A stretch of DNA of 64,000 nt from Platerodrilus igneus (Eukaryota > Arthropoda > Insecta > Coleoptera > Lycidae): positions 1,240,001-1,304,000 of the forward strand of contig JARFIW010000115.1 in the NCBI GenBank assembly GCA_036346225.1, read 5' to 3'. Within the stretch, counting starts at the first letter, position 1. The number at the start of each line of letters is the position of its first letter. The position numbers and the translations under genes are program-made. The notes beneath the pieces were generated by a model. It saw only the letters and a list, made by a program, of their open reading frames with translations. It did no database searches and had not been told where the DNA came from. This document shows positions 1 through 12,950 of the stretch, one piece after another.

Positions 1-480
1 AAATTAGAGCCAAAGTTACTCTAATTGACCGTTTCCTAAGTTCACCTTTTTAATAATATTCCATTCGGCACCTTAAAAAAGCACTATGGTTTGCAAAACG
101 AACGTATTTAAATAGCTGCCACAAGGGTACGCAACTTGTCTTACGCACCAATATCGCATATGACGTAACAAATAAGCATTTAGTACATAAGCGTACTGAT
201 GGTTGCCTAAAACTGAATACTTAAAAATACAAAAGTATTCAAGGAAATTAGAGGCAAAGTTAATTGACCGTTTCTTAAGTTTACCGTTTGTTAATTATAT
301 TTCATTTTGCACTTTAAAGAAGTACTGTGGTTTGCGAAACGAACGAATTCCATAAGCTAGCAATACCTGCTAGTAGGGTATGCAATTTGTCTTACAGCGT
401 CTCTAACAATCTTGTTACGTCACAAGGAAACGAACGGTACAGAAAAGTACTAATGGGTGCCTATAATTGAATTAACTCAA
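1..480. repeat. Diverged ~240 bp tandem duplication, left flank
   Basis: Two related copies lie head to tail, at about 1-244 and 245-480. Both begin with a version of AAATTAGAGCCAAAGTTA, then share TTGACCGTTTC, a TGGTTTGC-AAACGAACG block, a GCAA-TTGTCTTAC block and a GTACTAATGG/GTACTGATGG block before ending in TGCCTA-AA-TGAAT. They are clearly diverged, with many substitutions and indels. The first copy starts at the window edge, so the array may continue to the left. No coding potential is seen. Confidence 0.65.
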
Positions 481-700
481 TTTTTACTTTATTTTCGTTT
501 TCATTCTCTTGTCAAAATTGCTAGATGCAGCCCGCCATATTCTACGAAACGCCACCGAAAACTGAATAGAATGCCACAAATTTCAACTCTCCAGGTCAAA
601 CAGTTTGGGAGTTAGACAATTAAAGGTTTTGCCGGAAGACCAATAACAAATTTTCAAAGATTTAAGAACTTATAACGCGAAGACCGACGGTCAAAAAACA
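481..700. other. Unclassified A+T-rich sequence between the left duplication and the satellite
   Basis: No gene, repeat or RNA signal is recognised. Satellite-like motifs (TTGTTGTTTTGAC, then GGTTACAATTTTTGTAC) begin only near the end of this stretch. Confidence 0.5.
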
Positions 701-2200
701 TTGTTGTTTTGACACATCACGGTTACAATTTTTGTACACAAAATTGATCCATAAAGTGGAATCCACATAAAATTTTTTAATTAGCGGGTTTTAACTTCGT
801 GGTCAACAAAAATGTATAAATATGAAATTTTTTAGCAACAATTGTTGTTGGGGGTCGTCACAGTTACAATTTGTGTGCTCAAAATTGGTGCCTTATAGTG
901 GAACCCGCACAAATTCTTAAAATTACCTGGTTTTAGCTTCGTGTCCAGCAAAAAACACAGTAAAATTGTATAAGTTTGACATGTTATGCAACAATTGTTC
1001 TTGGGGCTCATCCCAGTTACAATTTGGGTACTCAGAATTGGTGCTTTAAAAAGTGGAGCCTACGCATATTCATAAAATTAGCTGGTTTTAACTTCTGGTT
1101 CAACACAAAAAACACCAATATTGTATAAGTTTGTCATTTTTACGCAACAATTGTTGTTGGGGGGTCGTCACGGTTAAAGTTTGTGTACTCAAAATTGGTG
1201 CCTTAAAGTGGAACCCCCATAAATTCTTACAATTAGCTGGTTTTAACTACGTGAGCTAGCACAAAAAAACATCGAAATTAAGACGTTTGACACTATTATG
1301 CAACAATTGTTGTTAAGGCTCATTGCGGTTATAATTTGTGTACTCGAAATTGGTGCCTTACAGTGAAACCCACATAAATTCTTAAAATTAGCTGGTTTTA
1401 ACTTTGTGGCCTGCACAAAACACAGCATAATTGTATAAGTTTGAAATTTTTAAGCAACAATTGTTGTTGGGGGTGGTCATGGTTACAATTTGTGTACTCA
1501 AAATTGGTGCCACAAAGTGGAACCCACAAACATTCTTAGAGTTAGCTGGTTTTAACTTCGTGGTCGGCACAAAACACAGTGAAATTGTATAAGTTTGACA
1601 TTTTTACAAAACAATTGTTGTTAAGGTTCGTCACGGTTACAATTTTTGTACTCAAAATTGGTGTCAAAAAGTGGAACCCACACAAATTCTTTAAATTAGT
1701 TGATTTTAACTTCCTGGCCAGCACAAAAACGCAGTAAAATTGAATAAGATTGACATTTTTACGCAACAATTGTTTTTGGGGCTCATCATGGTTACAATTT
1801 GTATACTCAAAATTGGTGCCATAAAGTGGAACCCACGCAGATTCTTAAAATAGCTGGTTTTTACTTCGCAACCTGCACAAAACACAGCAAAATTGTATAA
1901 ATTTGTTATTTTTATGTAACAATTGTTGTTGGGGCTCGTTGCGGTTACAATTTGTGTACTCAAATTTGGTACCATAAAGTGGAACCTACACAAATTCTTT
2001 AAATTAGCTGGTTTTAACTTCGTGGTCAGCATAAAACACAGCAAAACTGTATACGTTTGACATTTTACGCAACAATTGTTGTAGGGGCTCATCGCGGTTA
2101 CAATTTGTGTACTCAAATTTGGTACCATAAAGTGGAACCCACACAAATTCTTACAATTAGCTGGTTTTAACTTCGTGGTCAGCATAAAACAGCAAAATTA
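700..2200. repeat. Satellite A, diverged left edge
   Basis: Monomers here differ from one another and from the interior consensus: tails such as GGCCTGCACAAAACACAGCA and CTGGCCAGCACAAAAACGC, GTTGTTGGGGGTCGTCACGG instead of GTTGTAGGGCTCGTCGCGG, and irregular spacing. The a-b-c-d order of the interior is not established. Divergent edges with a uniform core are expected for satellites that homogenise by unequal exchange. Confidence 0.8.
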
Positions 2201-5200
2201 TATAAGTTTGACATTTTACACAACAATTGTTGTAGGGGCTCGTCGCGGTTACAATTTGTGTACTCAAAATTAGTGCTTTAAAGTGGAACCCTCATAAATT
2301 CTTACAATTAGCTGGTTTTAACTTCGTGAGCTAGCACAAAACACATCGAAATTGCATATGTGTGACATTTTTATGCAACAATTGTTGTTGGGGCTCGTTG
2401 CGGTGATAATTTGTGTACTCACAATTGGTGCTATAAAGTGGAACCCACACAAATTCTTAAAATTAGCTGGTTTTAACTTTGTGACCAGCATGAAACACAG
2501 TAAAATTGTATAAGTTTGACATTTTACGCAACAATTGTTGTAGGGCTCGTCGCGGTTACAATTTGTGTACTCAAATTTGGTACCATAAAGTGGAACCTAC
2601 ACAAATTCTTTAAATTAGCTGGTTTTAACTTCGTGGCCAGCATAAAACACAGCAAAACTGTATAAGTTTGACATTTTACGCAACAATTGTTGTAGGGACT
2701 CATCGCGGTTACAATTTGTGTACTCAAATTTGGTACCATAAAGTGGAACCCACACAAATTCTTACAATTAGCTGGTTGTAACTTCGTGGTCAGCATAAAA
2801 CAGCAAAATTATATAAGTTTGACATTTTACGCAACAATTGTTGTAGGGGCTCGTCGCGGTTACAATTTGTGTACTCAAAATTAGTGCTTTAAAGTGGAAC
2901 CCTCATAAATTCTTACAATTAGCTGGTTTTAACTTCGTGAGCTAGCACAAAACACATCGAAATTGCATATGTGTGACATTTTTATGCAACAATTGTTGTT
3001 GGGACTCGTTGCGGTGATAATTTGTGTACTCAATATTGGTGCTATAAAGTGGAACCCACACAAATTCTTAAAATTAGCTGGTTTTAACTTCGTGACCAGC
3101 ATGAAACACAGTAAAATTGTATAAGTTTGACATTTTACGCAACAATTGTTGTAGGGCTCGTCGCGGTTACAATTTGTGTACTCAAATTTGGTACCATAAA
3201 GTGGAACCTACACAAATTCTTAAAATTAGCTGGTTTTAACTTCGTGGCCAGCATAAAACACAGCAAAACTGTATAAGTTTGACATTTTACGCAACAATTG
3301 TTGTAGGGGCTCATCGCGGTTACAATTTGTGTACTCAAATTTGGTACCATAAAGTGGAACCACACAAATTCTTACAATTAGCTGGTTTTAACTTCGTGGT
3401 CAGCATAAAACAGCAAAATTATATAAGTTTGACATTTTACGCAACAATTGTTGTAGGGGCTCGTCGCGGTTACAATTTGAGTACTCAAAATTAGTGCTTT
3501 AAAGTGGAACCCTCATAAATTCTTACAATTAGCTGGTTTTAACTTCGTGAGCTAGCACAAAACACATCGAAATTGCATATGTGTGACATTTTTATGCAAC
3601 AATTGTTGTTGGGGCTCGTTGCGGTGATAATTTGTGTACTCAAAATTGGTGCTATAAAGTGGAACCCACACAAATTCTTAAAATTAGCTAGTTTTAACTT
3701 CGTGACCAACATGAAACACAGTAAAATTGTATAAGTTTGACATTTTACGCAACAATTGTTGTAGGGGCTCATCGCGGTTACAATTTGTGTACTCAAATTT
3801 GGTACCATAAAGTGGAACCCACACAAATTCTTACAATTAGCTGGTTTTAACTTCGTGGTCAGCATAAAACAGCAAAATTATATAAGTTTGACATTTTACA
3901 CAACAATTGTTGTAGGGGCTCGTCGCGGTTACAATTTGTGTACTCAAAATTAGTGCTTTAAAGTGGAACCCTCATAAATTCTTACAATTAGCTGGTTTTA
4001 ACTTCGTGAGCTAGCACAAAAAACATCGAAATTGCATATAAGTTTGACATTTTATGCAACAATTGTTGTTGGGACTCGTTGCGGTGATAATTTGTGTACT
4101 CAATATTGGTGCTATAAAGTGGAACCCACACAAATTCTTAAAATTAGCTGGTTTTAACTTCGTGACCAGCATGAAACACAGTAAAATTGTATAAGTTTGA
4201 CATTTTACGCAACAATTGTTGTAGGGGCTCATCGCGGTTACAATTTGTGTACTCAAATTTGGTACCATAAAGTGGAACCCACACAAATTCTTACAATTAG
4301 CTGGTTTTAACTTCGTGGTCAGCATAAAACAGCAAAATTATATAAGTTTGACATTTTACGCAACAATTGTTGTAGGGGCTCGTCGCGGTTACAATTTGAG
4401 TACTCAAAATTAGTGCTTTAAAGAGGAACCCTCATAAATTCTTACAATTAGCTGGTTTTAACTTCGTGAGCTAGCACAAAACACATCGAAATTGCATATG
4501 TGTGACATTTTTATGCAACAATTGTTGTTGGGGCTCGTTGCGGTGATAATTTGTGTACTCAAATTGGTGCTATAAAGTGGAACCCACACAAATTCTTAAA
4601 ATTAGCTGGTTTTAACTTTGTGACCAGCATGAAACACAGTAAAATTGTATAAGTTTGACATTTTACGCAACAATTGTTGTAGGGGCTCATCGCGGTTACA
4701 ATTTGTGTACTCAAATTTGGTACCATAAAGTGGAACCCACACAAATTCTTACAATTAGCTGGTTTTAACTTCGTGGTCAGCATAAAACAGCAAAATTATA
4801 TAAGTTTGACATTTTACGCAACAATTGTTGTAGGGGCTCGTCGCGGTTACAATTTGAGTACTCAAATTAGTGCTTTAAAGAGGAACCCTCATAAATTCTT
4901 ACAATTAGCTGGTTTTAACTTCGTGAGCTAGCACAAACACATCGAAATTGCATATGTGTGACATTTTTATGCAACAATTGTTGTTGGGGCTCGTTGCGGT
5001 GATAATTTGTGTACTCAAAATTGGTGCTATAAAGTGGAACCCACACAAATTCTTAAAATTAGCTAGTTTTAACTTCGTGACCAACATGAAACACAGTAAA
5101 ATTGTATAAGTTTGACATTTTACGCAACAATTGTTGTAGGGGCTCGTCGCGGTTACAATTTGTGTACTCAAAATTAGTGCTTTAAAGTGGAACCCTCATA

Positions 5201-8200
5201 AATTCTTACAATTAGCTGGTTTTAACTTCGTGAGCTAGCACAAAACACATCGAAATTGCATATGTGTGACATTTTTATGCAACAATTGTTGTTGGGGCTC
5301 GTTGCGGTGATAATTTGTGTACTCACAATTGGTGCTATAAAGTGGAACCCACACAAATTCTTAAAATTAGCTGGTTTTAACTTTGTGACCAGCATGAAAC
5401 ACAGTAAAATTGTATAAGTTTGACATTTTACGCAACAATTGTTGTAGGGCTCGTCGCGGTTACAATTTGTGTACTCAAATTTGGTACCATAAAGTGGAAC
5501 CACACAAATTCTTAAATTAGCTGGTTTTAACTTCGTGGCCAGCATAAAACACAGCAAAACTGTATAAGTTTGACATTTTACGCAACAATTGTTGTAGGGC
5601 TCATCGCGGTTACAATTTGTGTACTCAAATTTGGTACCATAAAGTGGAACCACACAAATTCTTACAATTAGCTGGTTTTAACTTCGTGGTCAGCATAAAA
5701 CAGCAAAATTATATAAGTTTGACATTTTACGCAACAATTGTTGTAGGGGCTCGTCGCGGTTACAATTTGTGTACTCAAAATTAGTGCTTTAAAGTGGAAC
5801 CCTCATAAATTCTTACAATTAGCTGGTTTTAACTTCGTGAGCTAGCACAAAACACATCGAAATTGCATATGTGTGACATTTTTATGCAACAATTGTTGTT
5901 GGGACTCGTTGCGGTGATAATTTGTGTACTCAATATTGGTGCTATAAAGTGGAACCCACACAAATTCTTAAAATTAGCTGGTTTTAACTTCGTGACCAGC
6001 ATGAAACACAGTAAAATTGTATAAGTTTGACATTTTACGCAACAATTGTTGTAGGGCTCGTCGCGGTTACAATTTGTGTACTCAAATTTGGTACCATAAA
6101 GTGGAACCTACACAAATTCTTTAAATTAGCTGGTTTTAACTTCGTGGCCAGCATAAAACACAGCAAAACTGTATAAGTTTGACATTTTACGCAACAATTG
6201 TTGTAGGGGCTCATCGCGGTTACAATTTGTGTACTCAAATTTGGTACCATAAAGTGGAACCCACACAAATTCTTACAATTAGCTGGTTTTAACTTCGTGG
6301 TCAGCATAAAACAGCAAAATTATATAAGTTTGACATTTTACGCAACAATTGTTGTAGGGGCTCGTCGCGGTTACAATTTGTGTACTCAAAATTAGTGCTT
6401 TAAAGTGGAACCCTCATAAATTCTTACAATTAGCTGGTTTTAACTTCGTGAGCTAGCATAAACACATCGAAATTGCATATGTGTGACATTTTTATGCAAC
6501 AATTGTTGTTGGGGCTCGTTGCGGTGATAATTTGTGTACTCAAAATTGGTGCTATAAAGTGGAACCCACACAAATTCTTAAAATTAGCTAGTTTTAACTT
6601 CGTGACCAACATGAAACACAGTAAAATTGTATAAGTTTGACATTTTACGCAACAATTGTTGTAGGGGCTCATCGCGGTTACAATTTGTGTACTCAAATTT
6701 GGTACCATAAAGTGGAACCCACACAAATTCTTACAATTAGCTGGTTTTAACTTCGTGGTCAGCATAAAACAGCAAAATTATATAAGTTTGACATTTTACG
6801 CAACAATTGTTGTAGGGGCTCGTCGCGGTTACAATTTGAGTACTCAAAATTAGTGCTTTAAAGTGGAACCCTCATAAATTCTTACAATTAGCTGGTTTTA
6901 ACTTCGTGAGCTAGCATAAAACACATCGAAATTGCATATGTTTGACATTTTATGCAACAATTGTTGTTGGGACTCGTTGCGGTGATAATTTGTGTACTCA
7001 ATATTGGTGCTATAAAGTGGAACCCACACAAATTCTTAAAATTAGCTGGTTTTAACTTCGTGACCAGCATGAAACACAGTAAAATTGTATAAGTTTGACA
7101 TTTTACGCAACAATTGTTGTAGGGCTCGTCGCGGTTACAATTTGTGTACTCAAATTTGGTACCATAAAGTGGAACCACACAAATTCTTAAATTAGCTGGT
7201 TTTAACTTCGTGGCCAGCATAAAACACAGCAAAACTGTATAAGTTTGACATTTTACGAAACAATTGTTGTAGGGCTCATCGCGGTTACAATTTGTGTACT
7301 CAAATTTGGTACCATAAAGTGGAACCCACACAAATTCTTACAATTAGCTGGTTTTAACTTCGTGGTCAGCATAAAACAGCAAAATTATATAAGTTTGACA
7401 TTTTACGCAACAATTGTTGTAGGGGCTCGTCGCGGTTACAATTTGAGTACTCAAAATTAGTGCTTTAAAGTGGAACCCTCATAAATTCTTACAATTAGCT
7501 GGTTTTAACTTCGTGAGCTAGCACAAAACACATCGAAATTGCTATATGTTTGACATTTTATGCAACAATTGTTGTTAGGGCTCGTTGCGGTGATAATTTG
7601 TGTACTCAAATTGGTGCTATAAAGTGGAACCCACACAAATTCTTAAAATTAGCTAGTTTTAACTTCGTGACCAACATGAAACACAGTAAAATTGTATAAG
7701 TTTGACATTTTACGCAACAATTGTTGTAGGGGCTCATCGCGGTTACAATTTGTGTACTCAAATTTGGTACCATAAAGTGGAACCCACACAAATTCTTACA
7801 ATTAGCTGGTTTTAACTTCGTGGTCAGCATAAAACAGCAAAATTATATAAGTTTGACATTTTACGCAACAATTGTTGTAGGGGCTCGTCGCGGTTACAAT
7901 TTGTGTACTCAAAATTAGTGCTTTAAAGTGGAACCCTCATAAATTCTTACAATTAGCTGGTTTTAACTTCGTGAGCTAGCACAAAACACATCGAAATTGC
8001 ATATGTGTGACATTTTTATGCAACAATTGTTGTTGGGACTCGTTGCGGTGATAATTTGTGTACTCAATATTGGTGCTATAAAGTGGAACCCACACAAATT
8101 CTTAAAATTAGCTGGTTTTAACTTCGTGACCAGCATGAAACACAGTAAAATTGTATAAGTTTGACATTTTACGCAACAATTGTTGTAGGGCTCGTCGCGG

Positions 8201-11200
8201 TTACAATTTGTGTACTCAAATTTGGTACCATAAAGTGGAACCTACACAAATTCTTTAAATTAGCTGGTTTTAACTTCGTGGCCAGCATAAACACAGCAAA
8301 ACTGTATAAGTTTGACATTTTACGCAACAATTGTTGTAGGGGCTCATCGCGGTTACAATTTGTGTACTCAAATTTGGTACCATAAAGTGGAACCCACACA
8401 AATTCTTACAATTAGCTGGTTTTAACTTCGTGGTCAGCATAAAACAGCAAAATTATATAAGTTTGACATTTTACGCAACAATTGTTGTAGGGGCTCGTCG
8501 CGGTTACAATTTGAGTACTCAAAATTAGGTGCTTTAAAGTGGAACCCTCAAAAATTTCTTACAATTAGCTGGTTTTAACTTCGTGAGCTAGCACAAAACA
8601 CATCGAAATTGCATATGTGTGACATTTTTATGCAACAATTGTTGTTGGGGCTCGTTGCGGTGATAATTTGTGTACTCACAATTGGTGCTATAAAGTGGAA
8701 CCACACAAATTCTTAAAATTAGCTGGTTTTAACTTCGTGGACCAACATGAAACACAGTAAAATTGTATAAGTTTGACATTTTACGCAACAATTGTTGTAG
8801 GGGCTCATCGCGGTTACAATTTGTGTACTCAAATTTGGTACCATAAAGTGGAACCCACACAAATTCTTACAATTAGCTGGTTTTAACTTCGTGGTCAGCA
8901 TAAAACAGCAAAATTATATAAGTTTGACATTTTACACAACAATTGTTGCAGGGCTCGTCGCGGTTACAATTTGTGTACTCAAAATTAGTGCTTTAAAGTG
9001 GAACCCTCATAAATTCTTACAATTAGCTGGTTTTAACTTCGTGAGCTAGCACAAAACACATCGAAATTGCATATGTGTGACATTTTTATGCAACAATTGT
9101 TGTTGGGGCTCGTTGCGGTGATAATTTGTGTACTCAAATTGGTGCTATAAAGTGGAACCCACACAAATTCTTAAAATTAGCTAGTTTTAACTTCGTGACC
9201 AACATGAAACACAGTAAAATTGTATAAGTTTGACATTTTACGCAACAATTGTTGTAGGGCTCGTCGCGGTTACAATTTGTGTACTCAAATTTGGTACCAT
9301 AAAGTGGAACCACACAAATTCTTAAATTAGCTGGTTTTAACTTCGTGGCCAGCATAAAACACAGCAAAACTGTATAAGTTTGACATTTTACGCAACAATT
9401 GTTGTAGGGCTCATCGCGGTTACAATTTGTGTACTCAAATTTGGTACCATAAAGTGGAACCACACAAATTCTTACAATTAGCTGGTTTTAACTTCGTGGT
9501 CAGCATAAAACAGCAAAATTATATAAGTTTGACATTTTACGCAACAATTGTTGTAGGGCTCGTCGCGGTTACAATTTGAGTACTCAAAATTAGTGCTTTA
9601 AAGTGGAACCCTCATAAATTCTTACAATTAGCTGGTTTTAACTTCGTGAGCTAGCACAAAACACATCGAAATTGCATATGTGTTGACATTTTATGCAACA
9701 ATTGTTGTTGGGGCTCGTTGCGGTGATAATTTGTGTACTCAAAATTGGTGCTATAAAGTGGAACCCACACAAATTCTTAAAATTAGCTAGTTTTAACTTC
9801 GTGACCAACATGAAACACAGTAAAATTGTATAAGTTTGACATTTTACGCAACAATTGTTGTAGGGGCTCATCGCGGTTACAATTTGTGTACTCAAATTTG
9901 GTACCATAAAGTGGAACCCACACAAATTCTTACAATTAGCTGGTTTTAACTTCGTGGTCAGCATAAAACAGCAAAATTATATAAGTTTGACATTTTACAC
10001 AACAATTGTTGTAGGGGCCCATCGCGGTTACAATTTGTGTACTCAAATTAGTGCTTTAAAGTGGAACCCTCATAAATTCTTACAATTAGCTGGTTTTAAC
10101 TTCGTGAGCAGCACAAACACATCGAAATTGCATAAGTTTGACATTTTACGCAACAATTGTTGTTGGGGCTCGTTGCGGTGATACAATTTGTGTACTCAAA
10201 TTGGTGCTATAAAGTGGAACCCACAAATTCTTAAAATTAGCTGGTTTTAACTTCGTGACCAGCATGAAACACAGTAAAATTGTATAAGTTTGACATTTTA
10301 CGCAACAATTGTTGTAGGGCTCGTCGCGGTTACAATTTGTGTACTCAAATTTGGTACCATAAAGTGGAACCTACACAAATTCTTTAAATTAGCTGGTTTT
10401 AACTTCGTGGCCAGCATAAAACACAGCAAAACTGTATAAGTTTGACATTTTACGCAACAATTGTTGTAGGGGCTCATCGCGGTTACAATTTGTGTACTCA
10501 AATTTGGTACCATAAAGTGGAACCCACACAAATTCTTACAATTAGCTGGTTTTAACTTCGTGGTCAGCATAAAACAGCAAAATTATATAAGTTTGACATT
10601 TTACGCAACAATTGTTGTAGGGGCTCGTCGCGGTTACAATTTGAGTACTCAAAATTAGTGCTTTAAAGTGGAACCCTCATAAATTCTTACAATTAGCTGG
10701 TTTTAACTTCGTGAGCTAGCACAAAACACATCGAAATTGCATATGTGTGACATTTTTATGCAACAATTGTTGTTGGGGCTCGTTGCGGTGATAATTTGTG
10801 TACTCAAAATTGGTGCTATAAAGTGGAACCCACACAAATTCTTAAAATTAGCTAGTTTTAACTTCGTGACCAACATGAAACACAGTAAAATTGTATAAGT
10901 TTGACATTTTACGCAACAATTGTTGTAGGGCTCGTCGCGGTTACAATTTGTGTACTCAAATTTGGTACCATAAAGTGGAACCTACACAAATTCTTTAAAT
11001 TAGCTGGTTTTAACTTCGTGGCCAGCATAAAACACAGCAAAACTGTATAAGTTTGACATTTTACGCAACAATTGTTGTAGGGGCTCATCGCGGTTACAAT
11101 TTGTGTACTCAAATTTGGTACCATAAAGTGGAACCCACACAAATTCTTACAATTAGCTGGTTTTAACTTCGTGGTCAGCATAAAACAGCAAAATTATATA

Positions 11201-12950
11201 AGTTTGACATTTTACGCAACAATTGTTGTAGGGGCTCGTCGCGGTTACAATTTGTGTACTCAAATTTGGTACCATAAAGTGGAACCTACACAAATTCTTA
11301 AAATTAGCTGGTTTTAACTTCGTGACCAGCATGAAACACAGTAAAATTGTATAAGTTTGACATTTTACGCAACAATTGTTGTAGGGCTCGTCGCGGTTAC
11401 AATTTGTGTACTCAAATTTGGTACCATAAAGTGGAACCTACACAAATTCTTTAAATTAGCTGGTTTTAACTTCGTGGCCAGCATAAAACACAGCAAAACT
11501 GTATAAGTTTGACATTTTACGCAACAATTGTTGTAGGGGCTCATCGCGGTTACAATTTGTGTACTCAAATTTGGTACCATAAAGTGGAACCCACACAAAT
11601 TCTTAAAATTAGCTGGTTTTAACTTCGTGACCAGCATGAAACACAGTAAAATTGTATAAGTTTGACATTTTACGCAACAATTGTTGTAGGGCTCGTCGCG
11701 GTTACAATTTGTGTACTCAAATTTGGTACACTAAAGTGGAACCTCACAAATTCTTTAAATTAGCTGGTTTTAACTTCGTGGCCAGCATAAAACACAGCAA
11801 AACTGTATAAGTTTGACATTTTACGCAACAATTGTTGTAGGGGCTCATCGCGGTTACAATTTGTGTACTCAAATTTGGTACCATAAAGTGGAACCCACAC
11901 AAATTCTTACAATTAGCTGGTTTTAACTTCGTGGTCAGCATGAAACACAGTAAAATTGTATAAGTTTGACATTTTACGCAACAATTGTTGTAGGGCTCGT
12001 CGCGGTTACAATTTGTGTACTCAAATTTGGTACCATAAAGTGGAACCTACACAAATTCTTAAAATTAGCTGGTTTTAACTTCGTGGCCAGCATAAACACA
12101 GCAAAACTGTATAAGTTTGACATTTTACGCAACAATTGTTGTAGGGGCTCATCGCGGTTACAATTTGTGTACTCAAATTTGGTACCATAAAGTGGAACCC
12201 ACACAAATTCTTACAATTAGCTGGTTTTAACTTCGTGGTCAGCATAAAACAGCAAAATTTATAAGTTTGACATTTTCCGCAACAATTGTTGTAGGGGCTC
12301 GTCGCGGTTACAATTTGTGTACTCAAAATTAGTGCTTTAAAGTGGAACCCTCATAAATTCTTACAATTAGCTGGTTTTAACTTCGTGAGCTAGCACAAAA
12401 CACATCGAAATTGCATATGTGTGACATTTTTATGCAACAATTGTTGTTGGGGCTCGTTGCGGTTATAATTTGTGTACTCAATATTGGTGCTATAAAGTGG
12501 AACCCACACAAATTCTTAAAATTAGCTGGTTTTAACTTCGTGACCAGCATGAAACACAGTAAAATTGTATAAGTTTGACATTTTACGCAACAATTGTTGT
12601 AGGGCTCGTCGCGGTTACAATTTGTGTACTCAAAATTAGTGCCAAAAAGTGGAACCTACACAAATTCTTTAAATTAGCTGGTTTTAACTTCGTGGCCAGC
12701 ATAAACACAGCAAAACTGTATAAGTTTGACATTTTACGCAACAATTGTTGTAGGGCTCATCGCGGTTACAATTTGTGTACTCAAATTTGGTACCATAAAG
12801 TGGAACCCACACAAATTCTTACAATTAGCTGGTTTTAACTTCGTGGTCAGCATAAAACAGCAAAATTTATAAGTTTGACATTTTACGCAACAATTGTTGT
12901 AGGGGCTCGTCGCGGTTACAATTTGAGTACTCAAATTTGGTGCTTTAAAG
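2200..12950. repeat. Satellite A, homogeneous higher-order-repeat block
   Basis: Monomer types run mostly as a-b-c-d (about 611 bp, e.g. 2515 to 3126, and the equivalent points 10,298 to 10,909) or a-c-d (about 459 bp, e.g. the run from 3,582 to about 4,500). Units of the same kind are almost identical to each other, while neighbouring monomer types differ at fixed diagnostic sites. This is the signature of higher-order repeat amplification. Confidence 0.88.
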
